DNA of 10,183 bases from an uncultured bacterium (GTDB taxonomy: Bacteria > Cyanobacteriota > Vampirovibrionia > Gastranaerophilales > Gastranaerophilaceae). The stretch spans positions 1-10,183 of the forward strand of contig USJT01000018.1 of assembly GCA_900555175.1 (NCBI GenBank), read 5' to 3'. The translations under genes were made by a program, and so were the position numbers. This document shows positions 1 through 5,627 of the stretch, piece by piece. The notes below the pieces were generated by a model that saw only the letters and a program-made list of their open reading frames with translations, ran no database searches and was not told where the DNA came from. How positions within the stretch are numbered: the stretch's first letter is position 1; each line of letters starts with the position of its first letter.

Positions 1-759
1 TATTATTAAGTATAAATCACCTTTTCTTCCGTAAGAATCTGATTTGCCTTCGCCTTTAACTCTTAGTTTTTGGCCTTCTGTGATATTTGGAGGAAGTTTT
101 ACTTTAATAGATTTTGGCTCTGATTTAAAGCCTGTTCCACCGCATTCACTGCAATAGCCGCCGTTGCCTGAACACTTTGTGCAGCGTTCTATGTTGTTGA
201 ATTTAACGGTAATTGGTTTTTGGTCAAATAAATCTTTGATTGTTATATTCAAATTCATTGTAACATCAAGATTTTCAGCTTTTGGAGGTTGTTGTTGAGT
301 TCTTCTGCGAGAAGTTCTTTGTTGTTGTTGTTGTGCTGCTCCGCCAAAGTCAAAGCCGTCAAAATTCATTCTTTGAGTTCTGGCTCCGCCACCCATCATA
401 TCTCCGAATAAAGAGCTGAAAAAGTCTGAAAAGCCGCCCAAATCTTGACCGTTAAAGTTGAAGCTTTGGTAAGTTCCGCCTTGACCTCCGCCAAATCCGA
501 ATTGTTCAAATCCCGGAGGTGGTGTATAACTTTGACCGCCTTGCCAATTAGAGCCTAAACTGTCATATCTTTGTCTTTTTTGCTTATCACCTAAAACTTC
601 GTAAGCTTCATTAATATCTTTAAATTTGCTTTCGGCTTCTTTAGTTTTATTTACATCAGGGTGATATTTACGAGCAAGTTTTCTGTAAGCTGATTTTATC
701 TCAGCTTCAGTTGCATCACGTTTAACACCCAATATCTCGTAATAATCTTTATATTCCAT
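1..759 (-). CDS. dnaJ: DnaJ-family co-chaperone with reduced zinc region (3' end outside window)
   Basis: J-domain co-chaperone that would stimulate DnaK ATPase and deliver unfolded clients in the cytoplasm. It reads as 253 residues from the ATG at 757-759 with no stop before the left edge. The J domain occupies residues 1-68, with the HPD motif at 33-35. A Gly/Phe-rich linker follows (about 83-140), then a Gln-rich patch (five Gln at 143-147, three more at 155-157). The C-terminal client domain starts near 163. Only two CxxCxGxG repeats are present (Cys193/196 and Cys203/206), where classical DnaJ has four, so a single zinc site is expected. The SD AGGAG lies at 769-773. It is 230 bases downstream of rplR, separated by a large palindrome. 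The family is certain; whether it is the housekeeping DnaJ or a CbpA-like paralogue is open. Confidence 0.93.
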   Translation of the reverse strand, partial: MEYKDYYEILGVKRDATEAEIKSAYRKLARKYHPDVNKTKEAESKFKDINEAYEVLGDKQKRQRYDSLGSNWQGGQSYTPPPGFEQFGFGGGQGGTYQSFNFNGQDLGGFSDFFSSLFGDMMGGGARTQRMNFDGFDFGGAAQQQQQRTSRRRTQQQPPKAENLDVTMNLNITIKDLFDQKPITVKFNNIERCTKCSGNGGYCSECGGTGFKSEPKSIKVKLPPNITEGQKLRVKGEGKSDSYGRKGDLYLII

Positions 760-797
760 ATTCAGTATCTCCTAATATATATGATAATATAAAAATT

Positions 798-953
798 GTA
801 AAAACTTGAAATAATTAATTATTTTTTAAGCATTAAAATAATACAAAAACATTTTGCCTTTTCTCGAAATATTTATCGAGATACTGAAATAAATTCAGTG
901 TGACAAAATGTTTTTGTATATTTATTTTAGTATTACTCTTTTCAAGTTTTTAC
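798..953. repeat. Nested palindromic element between rplR and dnaJ
   Basis: Outer arms are a perfect 13-base inverted repeat: GTAAAAACTTGAA at 798-810 and its complement at 941-953. Inner arms are a perfect 16-base inverted repeat: ATACAAAAACATTTTG at 841-856 and its complement at 904-919. Between the two arm pairs the sides still share a TAAAATA stretch next to the inner arms, so the whole is an imperfect palindrome with a 59-base and a 50-base arm. The centre (857-903) holds two further hairpins, TCTCGA/TCGAGA at 862-867/876-881 and ACTGAA/TTCAGT at 883-888/894-899. In RNA it would form a long hairpin that could end the ribosomal operon or protect its 3' end. I see no coding sequence or clear target-site duplication. 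Confidence 0.8.
878..905. repeat. REP-like short palindromic repeat, copy 1
   Basis: The 28-base unit reads GAGAT, then arm ACTGAA, loop ATAAA, arm TTCAGT, then GTGACA. It shares its frame (GAGAT on the left, TGAC on the right, 6-base arms, 5-base A-rich loop) with the unit at 3185-3212, while the arms differ in a complementary way. From memory, GAGAT...TGAC palindromes of this form are dispersed in many bacterial genomes. This copy is the core of the larger palindrome at 798-953. Confidence 0.6.
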
Positions 954-989
954 CTAAAACCTGAAAAGGTTGATAGAGCAGCTACGCTC

Positions 990-1358
990 CTAGAACATAA
1001 GGCCAGCTTCTCTAGCAGCATCAGCTAAAGCAGCTACACGACCATGGTATAAGAAACCTCCACGGTCAAATACTACACATTCAATGCCTGCTTTTTTAGC
1101 TTTTTTAGCAATTTCTTCACCAACGATTTTAGCAGCTTCGATGTTACCACCGTGAGCTAATTTTTCTTTTAATTCTTTATCGTTAGAAGATGCTGATGCT
1201 AAAGTTACATGATTTACATCATCAATCAATTGAGCATAAATGTGTTTTGTGCTTCTGTAAACTGCTAATCTAGGAAATTCAGCTGTTCCGGAAACTTTTA
1301 CTCTTATTGTTCTATGTCTTTTTTGTACTTTTGGTTTTCTAATTTCTTGTTTAATCAT
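990..1358 (-). CDS. rplR: 50S ribosomal protein L18
   Basis: L18 binds 5S rRNA with L5 in the central protuberance of the 50S subunit. The 122-residue product has the usual basic N terminus (residues 1-22), the conserved [15 protein letters not shown] segment (29-43), and the C-terminal [24 protein letters not shown] signature (98-120). I chose the ATG at 1356-1358 because AAAGGA sits just upstream and it gives the family's normal N terminus. An upstream in-frame start at 1406 would add 16 residues with no family counterpart and would run through a hairpin (1382-1412). It is the last ribosomal gene in the window: rpsE would normally follow, but a structured spacer and dnaJ come next. Confidence 0.97.
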   Translation of the reverse strand: MIKQEIRKPKVQKRHRTIRVKVSGTAEFPRLAVYRSTKHIYAQLIDDVNHVTLASASSNDKELKEKLAHGGNIEAAKIVGEEIAKKAKKAGIECVVFDRGGFLYHGRVAALADAAREAGLMF

Positions 1359-1381
1359 TTTATATTCCTTTCGTTTAACCC

Positions 1382-1412
1382 AAACCTTCTTGAATAACCA
1401 CTTCAAGGGTTT
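1382..1412 (-). other. Hairpin just upstream of the rplR start
   Basis: CTTGAA (1389-1394) and TTCAAG (1402-1407) are perfect arms around a 7-base loop. They extend to AAACC (1382-1386) and GGTTT (1408-1412) past a two-base bulge, giving 11 base pairs. It ends about 24 bases before the rplR start codon. It lacks a U-run, so it is not an obvious terminator; it could influence rplR translation or mark a processing site. Confidence 0.45.
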
Positions 1413-1439
1413 ATGTGGGCATATTATAAATACTAGGTC

Positions 1440-1478
1440 TTAAGCTTTTTTTAAAGCTTAATCGGTTACCTTGTAACC
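1440..1478 (-). other. Two adjacent hairpins directly after the rplF stop
   Basis: In transcript order, GGTTAC and GTAACC (1464-1469 and 1473-1478) form a 6-base-pair stem with a 3-base loop starting at the base after the rplF stop. A 9-base-pair stem follows (TTAAGCTTT at 1440-1448 with its complement at 1453-1461, 4-base loop). There is no U-run after the second stem, so RNA processing or 3'-end protection is more likely than termination. The string CTTAATCGGTT at 1457-1467 also occurs in the hairpin cluster at 10023-10033. Confidence 0.4.
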
Positions 1479-2018
1479 TTATTTTTTACCGGCTTTACCA
1501 GCTTTACGTCTGATATGTTCGCCTTCATATCTAACACCTTTTCCTTTGTAAACTTCAGGAGGACGTTTAGATCTGATGAATGCTGCAACATCGCCTACTG
1601 TTTGTTTGTTAGAACCTTTTACAGAAATTTTAGTGTTAGCTTCAACAGCAATTGTAATTCCTTCAGGAGGAACAACAATTACAGGGTGTGAATAACCTAA
1701 TGCTAAGTTCAAGTTTTTGCCTTCCATACTTGCACGGTAACCAACACCTTGGATTTCCAATTTCTTTTCAAATTGTTCTTTAACACCGTGTACAGCGTTA
1801 GCAATTAAAGTTCTTGATAAACCGTATAAAGCATCAGTTTCTCTTGAATCGCCAACTTTTGTAAGTACAACATGGTTATCTTCCATTTTTACTTCAATTT
1901 CAGGACGAACTTCAACTACTTCTGTTCCGTGAGGCCCTTTTACAGTAACTGTATGACCTTCTATTTTTACTTCAACCCCTTGTGGGATTTCGATAGGTTT
2001 TTTACCAATACGTGACAT
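1479..2018 (-). CDS. rplF: 50S ribosomal protein L6
   Basis: L6 sits near the factor-binding stalk base of the 50S subunit and contacts 23S rRNA helix 97. The 179-residue product starts MSRIGKKPI as usual. Its two homologous beta-rich domains are visible, with the linker LEIQGVGYRASMEGK at 87-101 and the C-terminal signature RPPEVYKGKGVRYEGE at 152-167, followed by a Lys-rich tail. The ATG at 2016-2018 has AAAGGAG upstream; a longer frame from 2072 would prepend 18 residues that L6 lacks. It lies 157 bases downstream of rpsH and 120 upstream of rplR, unusually loose spacing for this pair. Confidence 0.98.
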   Translation of the reverse strand: MSRIGKKPIEIPQGVEVKIEGHTVTVKGPHGTEVVEVRPEIEVKMEDNHVVLTKVGDSRETDALYGLSRTLIANAVHGVKEQFEKKLEIQGVGYRASMEGKNLNLALGYSHPVIVVPPEGITIAVEANTKISVKGSNKQTVGDVAAFIRSKRPPEVYKGKGVRYEGEHIRRKAGKAGKK

Positions 2019-2053
2019 TTTAATTTTCTCCTTTAGGTATATTGTGTACTTAA

Positions 2054-2084
2054 TTTCAAACTTTTCTACCAATTATGTTTGAAA
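2054..2084 (-). other. Hairpin in the rpsH-rplF spacer
   Basis: TTTCAAAC (2054-2061) and GTTTGAAA (2077-2084) are perfect 8-base inverted repeats around a 15-base loop, about 36 bases upstream of the rplF start. The stem is AT-rich and would be modest in strength. The rest of the 2019-2176 spacer shows only a tandem CTGATTA duplication at 2166-2179 that includes the rpsH stop codon. Confidence 0.35.
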
Positions 2085-2176
2085 ATTGTTATCAAGAAGT
2101 TCAGATTTCATATAAAGGTAAGTTATTCAATGAAAAAGGCTTGACCTCTCTAGATCTCTGTTCTTCTGATTACTGA

Positions 2177-2575
2177 TTAGTAAACGTAGCAAAGAACTTC
2201 GCCACCGATATTTTCTTTTCTAGCTTTTCTGTCTGTTAAAAGACCTTTGCTTGTAGAAACAATTGCAATACCCATTCCGCCTAAAACTTTAGGAAGATTT
2301 TTAGCCTTGCTGTAGTTTCTCAAACCTGGTTTAGAAATTCTTTCTAATTTAGTGATGATAGGTTTGTTGTTTGCATCATATTTTAGAGTGATTTCTAAAA
2401 CTTTGAATTTGCCTTCAGTTTTTTCACTAAAATCAGCAATATAACCTTCTTCTTTTAACAATCTAGCTAATTGAACTTTTAATTTAGAAGATGGCATAGA
2501 AACTGTTTGGTGAGAAACCTGATTAGCGTTTCTAATTCTAGTTAGCATATCTGCTATAGGATCTGTCATTGACAT
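2177..2575 (-). CDS. rpsH: 30S ribosomal protein S8
   Basis: S8 binds 16S rRNA helix 21 early in 30S assembly. In E. coli it is the translational repressor of the spc operon. The 132-residue product has the typical start [17 protein letters not shown], the conserved RISKPGLR segment (79-86), and the C-terminal [22 protein letters not shown] (107-128) with the rRNA-contacting STS-KG loop. The start at 2573-2575 is preceded by a strong GGAGG eight bases away, with another GGAGG twelve bases further up. The gene follows a 358-base spacer holding a terminator, so it may have its own promoter. Confidence 0.98.
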   Translation of the reverse strand: MSMTDPIADMLTRIRNANQVSHQTVSMPSSKLKVQLARLLKEEGYIADFSEKTEGKFKVLEITLKYDANNKPIITKLERISKPGLRNYSKAKNLPKVLGGMGIAIVSTSKGLLTDRKARKENIGGEVLCYVY

Positions 2576-2582
2576 TTAAAAT

Positions 2583-2600
2583 ACCTCCGGACTTACCTCC
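2583..2600 (-). promoter_or_regulatory. Tandem strong Shine-Dalgarno sites before rpsH
   Basis: GGAGGT occurs twice in transcript order, at 2600-2595 and 2588-2583. The second is eight bases from the rpsH ATG. Most other genes here have AAAGGA or AAGGAG sites, so this one is stronger than its neighbours. That would suit a gene whose message begins anew after the upstream terminator. Confidence 0.5.
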
Positions 2601-2699
2601 AGTTAAAGGCAGTATCCTTAATTTTACTATTACACCACTTACTGAATTAATTGTTGCTTCATATAGAAACGTGTTTCAGCAGTCTGGAACTGTATAATT

Positions 2700-2728
2700 A
2701 AATTATCATGAATAATTTATTTTTACAA
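2700..2728 (-). promoter_or_regulatory. Candidate promoter for the rpsH-rplF-rplR segment
   Basis: On the minus strand TTGTAA (2728-2723) could serve as a -35 box. GATAAT (2707-2702, 15-base spacer) or TAATTT (2705-2700, 17-base spacer) could serve as the -10. It lies downstream of the terminator at 2768-2810 and upstream of rpsH, where a promoter would be expected. In AT-rich DNA such matches arise by chance, so this is weak support. Confidence 0.25.
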
Positions 2729-2767
2729 GTAATTCTTTAAATATGTAAATTATTCTTTAATCATTGT

Positions 2768-2810
2768 AAAAAACCAAAAAAGACCGCATCCCTCGGTCCT
2801 TTGGTTTTTT
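2768..2810 (-). terminator. Intrinsic terminator in mid-operon, between rpsN and rpsH
   Basis: GACCG (2782-2786) and CGGTC (2794-2798) form a GC-rich core stem with a 7-base loop. It is flanked by an A-run/U-run pair (AAAAAACCAAA at 2768-2778, its complement at 2800-2810). On the minus strand the stem is followed by six U, GG and six more U, a textbook intrinsic terminator; the plus strand also ends in a U-run, so it may work both ways. The surrounding 2576-2933 spacer (358 bases) holds no gene. It contains tandem SDs and a possible promoter on the rpsH side, this terminator, and small hairpins on the rpsN side (TTGTC/GACAA at 2826-2838 and the stem at 2880-2917). Confidence 0.75.
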
Positions 2811-2879
2811 ATTTTATATATATATTTGTCTGTGACAATTTATACTCAGCTTCGCTTGCATAAGAAGGTTGCGTTCCTT

Positions 2880-2917
2880 ACTTGTACCACTAATATTTAG
2901 AATAGTAATATACAAGT
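2880..2917 (-). other. Hairpin after the rpsN stop
   Basis: ACTTGTA (2880-2886) and TACAAGT (2911-2917) are perfect 7-base arms. In the minus-strand RNA an inner stem UUACUA/UAGUGG continues the helix past a 2-base bulge, using two G-U pairs. G-U pairs form in only one strand's RNA, which favours an RNA structure over a DNA palindrome. It begins 17 bases after the rpsN stop. Confidence 0.45.
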
Positions 2918-2933
2918 TTTAGGATACGCTAAC

Positions 2934-3140
2934 CTACCAGCTAGCTTTTGTAACGCCCGGAAGTAAACCTTCGTGAGCCATTTTTCTTAAACAAATTCTG
3001 CAAAGACCGAAATCTCTGTGGTAACCGTGAGGTCTACCGCAAATGCTGCATCTGTTATGAAGTCTTACTGCAGGATATTTGCCTGCTGCAACAAGTTTTT
3101 CACGTCTTAGTTCTTTGTTTATCATCGCTTTTTTAGCCAT
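2934..3140 (-). CDS. rpsN: 30S ribosomal protein S14, zinc-binding short type
   Basis: S14 joins the 30S head late in assembly. The 68-residue product is the short zinc form: Cys31, Cys34, Cys47 and Cys50 make a CX2CX12CX2C finger, followed by the usual C terminus LPGVTKASW. The common short form is about 61 residues; the extra 7 lie in the basic N-terminal stretch (about 10-24) before the finger. Bacteria with a zinc S14 often carry a second, zinc-free copy elsewhere. The start at 3138-3140 has AAAGGAG upstream. The gene is in its usual place between rplE and rpsH, but it is followed by a 358-base spacer with a terminator. Confidence 0.97.
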   Translation of the reverse strand: MAKKAMINKELRREKLVAAGKYPAVRLHNRCSICGRPHGYHRDFGLCRICLRKMAHEGLLPGVTKASW

Positions 3141-3184
3141 GAATTTCTCCTTTTATGTTTTTATTTATTATCTTGTTTAACATT

Positions 3185-3212
3185 GAGATTTCGAAACAAG
3201 TTCGAAATGACG
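3185..3212. repeat. REP-like short palindromic repeat, copy 2
   Basis: The unit reads GAGAT, arm TTCGAA, loop ACAAG, arm TTCGAA, then ATGACG, ending 2 bases from the rplE stop codon. It has the same frame as the unit at 878-905 (GAGAT left, TGAC right, 6-base arms, 5-base loop), with arms changed on both sides so that pairing is kept. It lies in the rplE-rpsN gap and could be a 3' stem for rplE. Confidence 0.6.
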
Positions 3213-3214
3213 TC

Positions 3215-3772
3215 TTATTTTAATCCTTTGAAAGGCATTCCGAGTAATTTCAATAATTCACGAGCTTCATCATCAGTTTCAGCAGTTGTGATTATTGATA
3301 CGTTCATACCCTTAACCAAATCAACTTCTTCATAAGTGATTTCAGGGAATAATGCTTGTTCTTTCAAGCCTAATGTATAGTTACCACGGCCATCGAAACT
3401 TTTTGCTGAGATACCTCTAAAGTCACGAATACGAGGAAGAACTACACAAATAAGTTTTTGTAAGAAGTCGTACATTCTTTCGCCACGCAATGTAACCATT
3501 GCACCAACCGGCATTCCTTCTCTTAATTTGTAAGAAGCGATTGATTTTTTAGCTTTTGTAACTACGCATTTTTGACCTGCAATTTTAGTTAATTGAGCTT
3601 CAATAGCTTCAGCAATTTTTGAGTTGTGAGAAGCTTCGCCAACACCCATATTCAAAACGATTTTGTGAAGTTTTGGAATTTGGTTAACGTTTTTGTAGCC
3701 ATATTTTTCCTTTAATGCAGGAACTACTTCTTCTTGATATTTAGCTTTTAAGTTTTTAGTTCTTGTTGTCAT
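3215..3772 (-). CDS. rplE: 50S ribosomal protein L5
   Basis: L5 binds 5S rRNA in the central protuberance and contacts P-site tRNA. The 185-residue product matches the normal length. Visible family segments are [10 protein letters not shown] (38-47), [23 protein letters not shown] (75-97), [11 protein letters not shown] (112-122), and the C terminus [14 protein letters not shown]. The ATG at 3770-3772 has AAGGAA upstream and gives the normal N terminus. It is 45 bases after rplX and 74 before rpsN; a short palindrome sits right after its stop. In E. coli the S8 repressor site lies at the start of this gene; I did not find a clear copy here. Confidence 0.98.
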   Translation of the reverse strand: MTTRTKNLKAKYQEEVVPALKEKYGYKNVNQIPKLHKIVLNMGVGEASHNSKIAEAIEAQLTKIAGQKCVVTKAKKSIASYKLREGMPVGAMVTLRGERMYDFLQKLICVVLPRIRDFRGISAKSFDGRGNYTLGLKEQALFPEITYEEVDLVKGMNVSIITTAETDDEARELLKLLGMPFKGLK

Positions 3773-3817
3773 TTTCTTAATTTCCTTAATTCTATGATAC
3801 TTAAATTATAACACGAA

Positions 3818-4153
3818 TTATAATTTAGCATCTAATTGTTCACCACATTTTTTACAAACACGAACTTTTTTGCCGTCAACGACTTCGTGTTTGATCCTTG
3901 TCGGTTTTTCGCAAGCAGGGCAGATAACCATTACGTTAGAAGCATCAACCGGAGCTTCCATCTTAATTAAACCTCCCTGAATACCTGCCATCGGTTGAGG
4001 TTTTTGAGCTTTTGTAACCATGTTCAAACCTTCAACAGTAACAGTGCCTTCAGCAACATTTACTTTTTTGATGTTACCTGATTTGCCTTTATCTTTGCCT
4101 GCAATAATCATTACTCTGTCAGTATTTTTTACATGCAATTTTTTCTTTGTCAT
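3818..4153 (-). CDS. rplX: 50S ribosomal protein L24 with zinc-ribbon tail
   Basis: L24 is an early assembly initiator of the 50S subunit at the exit-tunnel side. The 111-residue product has the N-terminal KOW motif (about 10-40, with VMIIAGKDKGKSG at 14-26), the conserved KMEAPVDASNVMVICP segment (64-79), and a C-terminal four-cysteine ribbon (Cys78, Cys81, Cys100, Cys103) that probably binds zinc, as in many non-E. coli L24s. The start at 4151-4153 has AAAGGAA upstream. It lies between rplN (42 bases) and rplE (45 bases) in the usual order. Confidence 0.98.
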   Translation of the reverse strand: MTKKKLHVKNTDRVMIIAGKDKGKSGNIKKVNVAEGTVTVEGLNMVTKAQKPQPMAGIQGGLIKMEAPVDASNVMVICPACEKPTRIKHEVVDGKKVRVCKKCGEQLDAKL

Positions 4154-4195
4154 TTTATTATTTCCTTTATATTTTATTGGATTATCTTTCTTGCA

Positions 4196-4564
4196 CTAGA
4201 TAACTTCAGGTGCAAGAGAAACGATTTTCATGTAACCTTTATCTCTTAATTCACGAGCTACAGGTCCGAAAACACGGGTTCCACGAGGGTTGCCGTCTTT
4301 GTTGATTATTACTGCCGCATTTTCATCAAATCTGATAACTGAGCCATCTGCACGTTTGATATCAGCTTTAGTTCTTACTACAACAGCTCTAACAACTTCA
4401 GATTTTTTTACAGGCATATTTGGGTTTGCATCTTTTACAGCAGCAACAATTTCATCGCCTACTGCAGCAAATTTCTTGTTTGAACTTCCCATTACACGAA
4501 TGCATAAAAGTTCTTTTGCACCTGTATTATCTGCTACTTCTAGTCTTGTTTCTTGTTGTATCAT
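4196..4564 (-). CDS. rplN: 50S ribosomal protein L14
   Basis: L14 lies at the subunit interface, contacting 16S rRNA in bridges B5 and B8, and is the docking site of the silencing factor RsfS. The 122-residue product has the exact family length. It shows the N-terminal [19 protein letters not shown], the central [10 protein letters not shown], and the C-terminal [14 protein letters not shown] and IVSLAPEVI. The string resembles cyanobacterial L14 more than E. coli L14, from memory. The start at 4562-4564 has AAAGGAA upstream. The 126-base gap separating it from rpsQ contains two small hairpins. In E. coli rplN is the first gene of the spc operon, so this gap may mark the S10/spc border. Confidence 0.98.
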   Translation of the reverse strand: MIQQETRLEVADNTGAKELLCIRVMGSSNKKFAAVGDEIVAAVKDANPNMPVKKSEVVRAVVVRTKADIKRADGSVIRFDENAAVIINKDGNPRGTRVFGPVARELRDKGYMKIVSLAPEVI

Positions 4565-4614
4565 TTTCTTTTTCCTTTATTTTTAAAGAATGTTGTTTTA
4601 CTGATTTGACAGCG

Positions 4615-4630
4615 CATTACTTTTGTAATG
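4615..4630 (-). other. Hairpin in the rpsQ-rplN gap
   Basis: CATTAC (4615-4620) and GTAATG (4625-4630) are perfect arms around a 4-base loop, about 50 bases upstream of rplN. A weaker AT-rich pair, GAATTGA (4644-4650) and TCAATTC (4669-4675), lies nearer rpsQ. There is no U-run, so termination is not indicated. The gap coincides with the classical S10/spc operon border. Confidence 0.35.
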
Positions 4631-4690
4631 ATGTCTATGCTTTGAATTGATTTTTTATGTATTGTATTTCAATTCTGAAGTTTGCAAGAA

Positions 4691-4936
4691 TTATCTTGCT
4701 TTTTCTACTACTTCAGCTAATGTCCAACGTTTGCCACCTGAGATAGGTCTTGATTCAACGATTCTTACGATATCGCCTTCGTTGCAAACATTGCCTTCAT
4801 CGTGTGCTTTGTAGTTTTTATTTGATTCTATGATTTTTTTGTATTTTGGATGTGGTTCATAATCTGCTACTTTTACAACAATTGTTTTATCCATTTTGTT
4901 GCTGATTACTACACCTTGTTTTTCTTTTTTAGGCAT
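4691..4936 (-). CDS. rpsQ: 30S ribosomal protein S17
   Basis: S17 is a primary 16S rRNA-binding protein of the 30S body with an OB fold. The 81-residue product shows [14 protein letters not shown] (8-21), the KAHDEGN segment (43-49), [18 protein letters not shown] (54-71) and EVVEKAR at the end, all at expected places. The start at 4934-4936 has AAGGAG upstream and lies 10 bases after the rpmC stop, so the two are probably translationally coupled. Length is typical of the family. Confidence 0.97.
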   Translation of the reverse strand: MPKKEKQGVVISNKMDKTIVVKVADYEPHPKYKKIIESNKNYKAHDEGNVCNEGDIVRIVESRPISGGKRWTLAEVVEKAR

Positions 4937-4946
4937 GTTTTTCTCC

Positions 4947-5138
4947 TTATGCGTTAGCCTTTTCTTTAATAATAGTCTTTGCCTGAGCTATAAGTCTTTT
5001 TGTTTTGGAAATTAATGCTGTATTTTCCAATTTGTGAGTGGATAGTTGTAATTTGTAGTTAAACAAATCTTTCTTCCAATCTACTATTGCACTTTGCAGC
5101 TCTTCAACTGATTTTTCGCGCATTTCATTTAGTTTCAT
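4947..5138 (-). CDS. rpmC: 50S ribosomal protein L29
   Basis: L29 is a small helical-hairpin protein near the polypeptide exit tunnel, where it helps form the docking site for trigger factor and SRP with L23. The 63-residue product shows the N-terminal ELRE-like start ([15 protein letters not shown]), the [17 protein letters not shown] segment (25-41), and a basic second helix with a Lys-rich end. It is flanked by rplP (29 bases) and rpsQ (10 bases), the invariant order. The start at 5136-5138 has AAGGAA upstream. Confidence 0.96.
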   Translation of the reverse strand: MKLNEMREKSVEELQSAIVDWKKDLFNYKLQLSTHKLENTALISKTKRLIAQAKTIIKEKANA

Positions 5139-5167
5139 CGTTTTTATTTCCTTATAGTTTTAAGCGT

Positions 5168-5587
5168 TTATGCTTCTAACTTAGCTTTTTCTACTACTTT
5201 TACTTTAATAGGCAGTTTTTGAGCAGCCAATTCTAGTGCGTGAACTGCTACACTTCTGTCGAAGTAATCAAGTTCAAATAGAATTCTGTTCGGTTTTACA
5301 ACTGCTACCCAATATTCCAAATTACCTTTTCCTGAACCCATACGAGTTTCAGCAGGTTTTGCTGTAATTGGTTTATCAGGGAATATTTTAATCCAAACGT
5401 TACCGCCACGTTTGATTTCACGAGTCATTGCACGACGTGCAGCCTCGATTTGTCTGCTGGTTATCCAACCCGGTTCTACAGCTTGAAGTGCATAGCCGCC
5501 AAATTCTAATTTTGTTCCTCTGGTTTCTGTGCCTTTCATTCTGCCTTTCATCATTTTGCGGTATTTAGTTTTTTTAGGCTGTAACAT
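5168..5587 (-). CDS. rplP: 50S ribosomal protein L16
   Basis: L16 sits beside the A site of the 50S subunit and helps place A- and P-site tRNA; it is added late in assembly. The 139-residue product has [11 protein letters not shown] at the start and the [18 protein letters not shown] block (39-56). It also has IFPDKPIT (68-75), the [11 protein letters not shown] signature (79-89) and YWVAVVKPN (92-100). The start at 5585-5587 has AGGAG upstream. It lies 40 bases after the end of rpsC and 29 before rpmC. All key blocks are intact. Confidence 0.98.
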   Translation of the reverse strand: MLQPKKTKYRKMMKGRMKGTETRGTKLEFGGYALQAVEPGWITSRQIEAARRAMTREIKRGGNVWIKIFPDKPITAKPAETRMGSGKGNLEYWVAVVKPNRILFELDYFDRSVAVHALELAAQKLPIKVKVVEKAKLEA

Positions 5588-5627
5588 TGTTATTTTACTC
5601 CTGTTATATTTTCTTTACTTAATTTGT

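Noticed and set aside
774..802. Promoter-like TTTACA, 17 bases, TATATT on the minus strand before dnaJ
   Set aside because: The boxes fit well, but the -10 abuts the SD, so a transcript from it would begin within or after the SD. AT-rich DNA makes such matches common.
841..919. CRISPR or tRNA explanation for the repeats
   Set aside because: There are no regularly spaced direct repeats and no cloverleaf; the structure is inverted repeats only.
1359..1406. Longer rplR start at 1406
   Set aside because: It adds residues outside the L18 family and crosses a hairpin; AAAGGA precedes the ATG at 1356-1358.
2019..2072. Longer rplF start at 2072
   Set aside because: MSRIGKKPI is the family N terminus and has its own AAAGGAG.
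4290..4650. Plus-strand open frames here and opposite rpsC, rpsS, rplB, rplD and rplC
   Set aside because: They are antisense to conserved ribosomal genes, lack convincing SDs and resemble no protein family.
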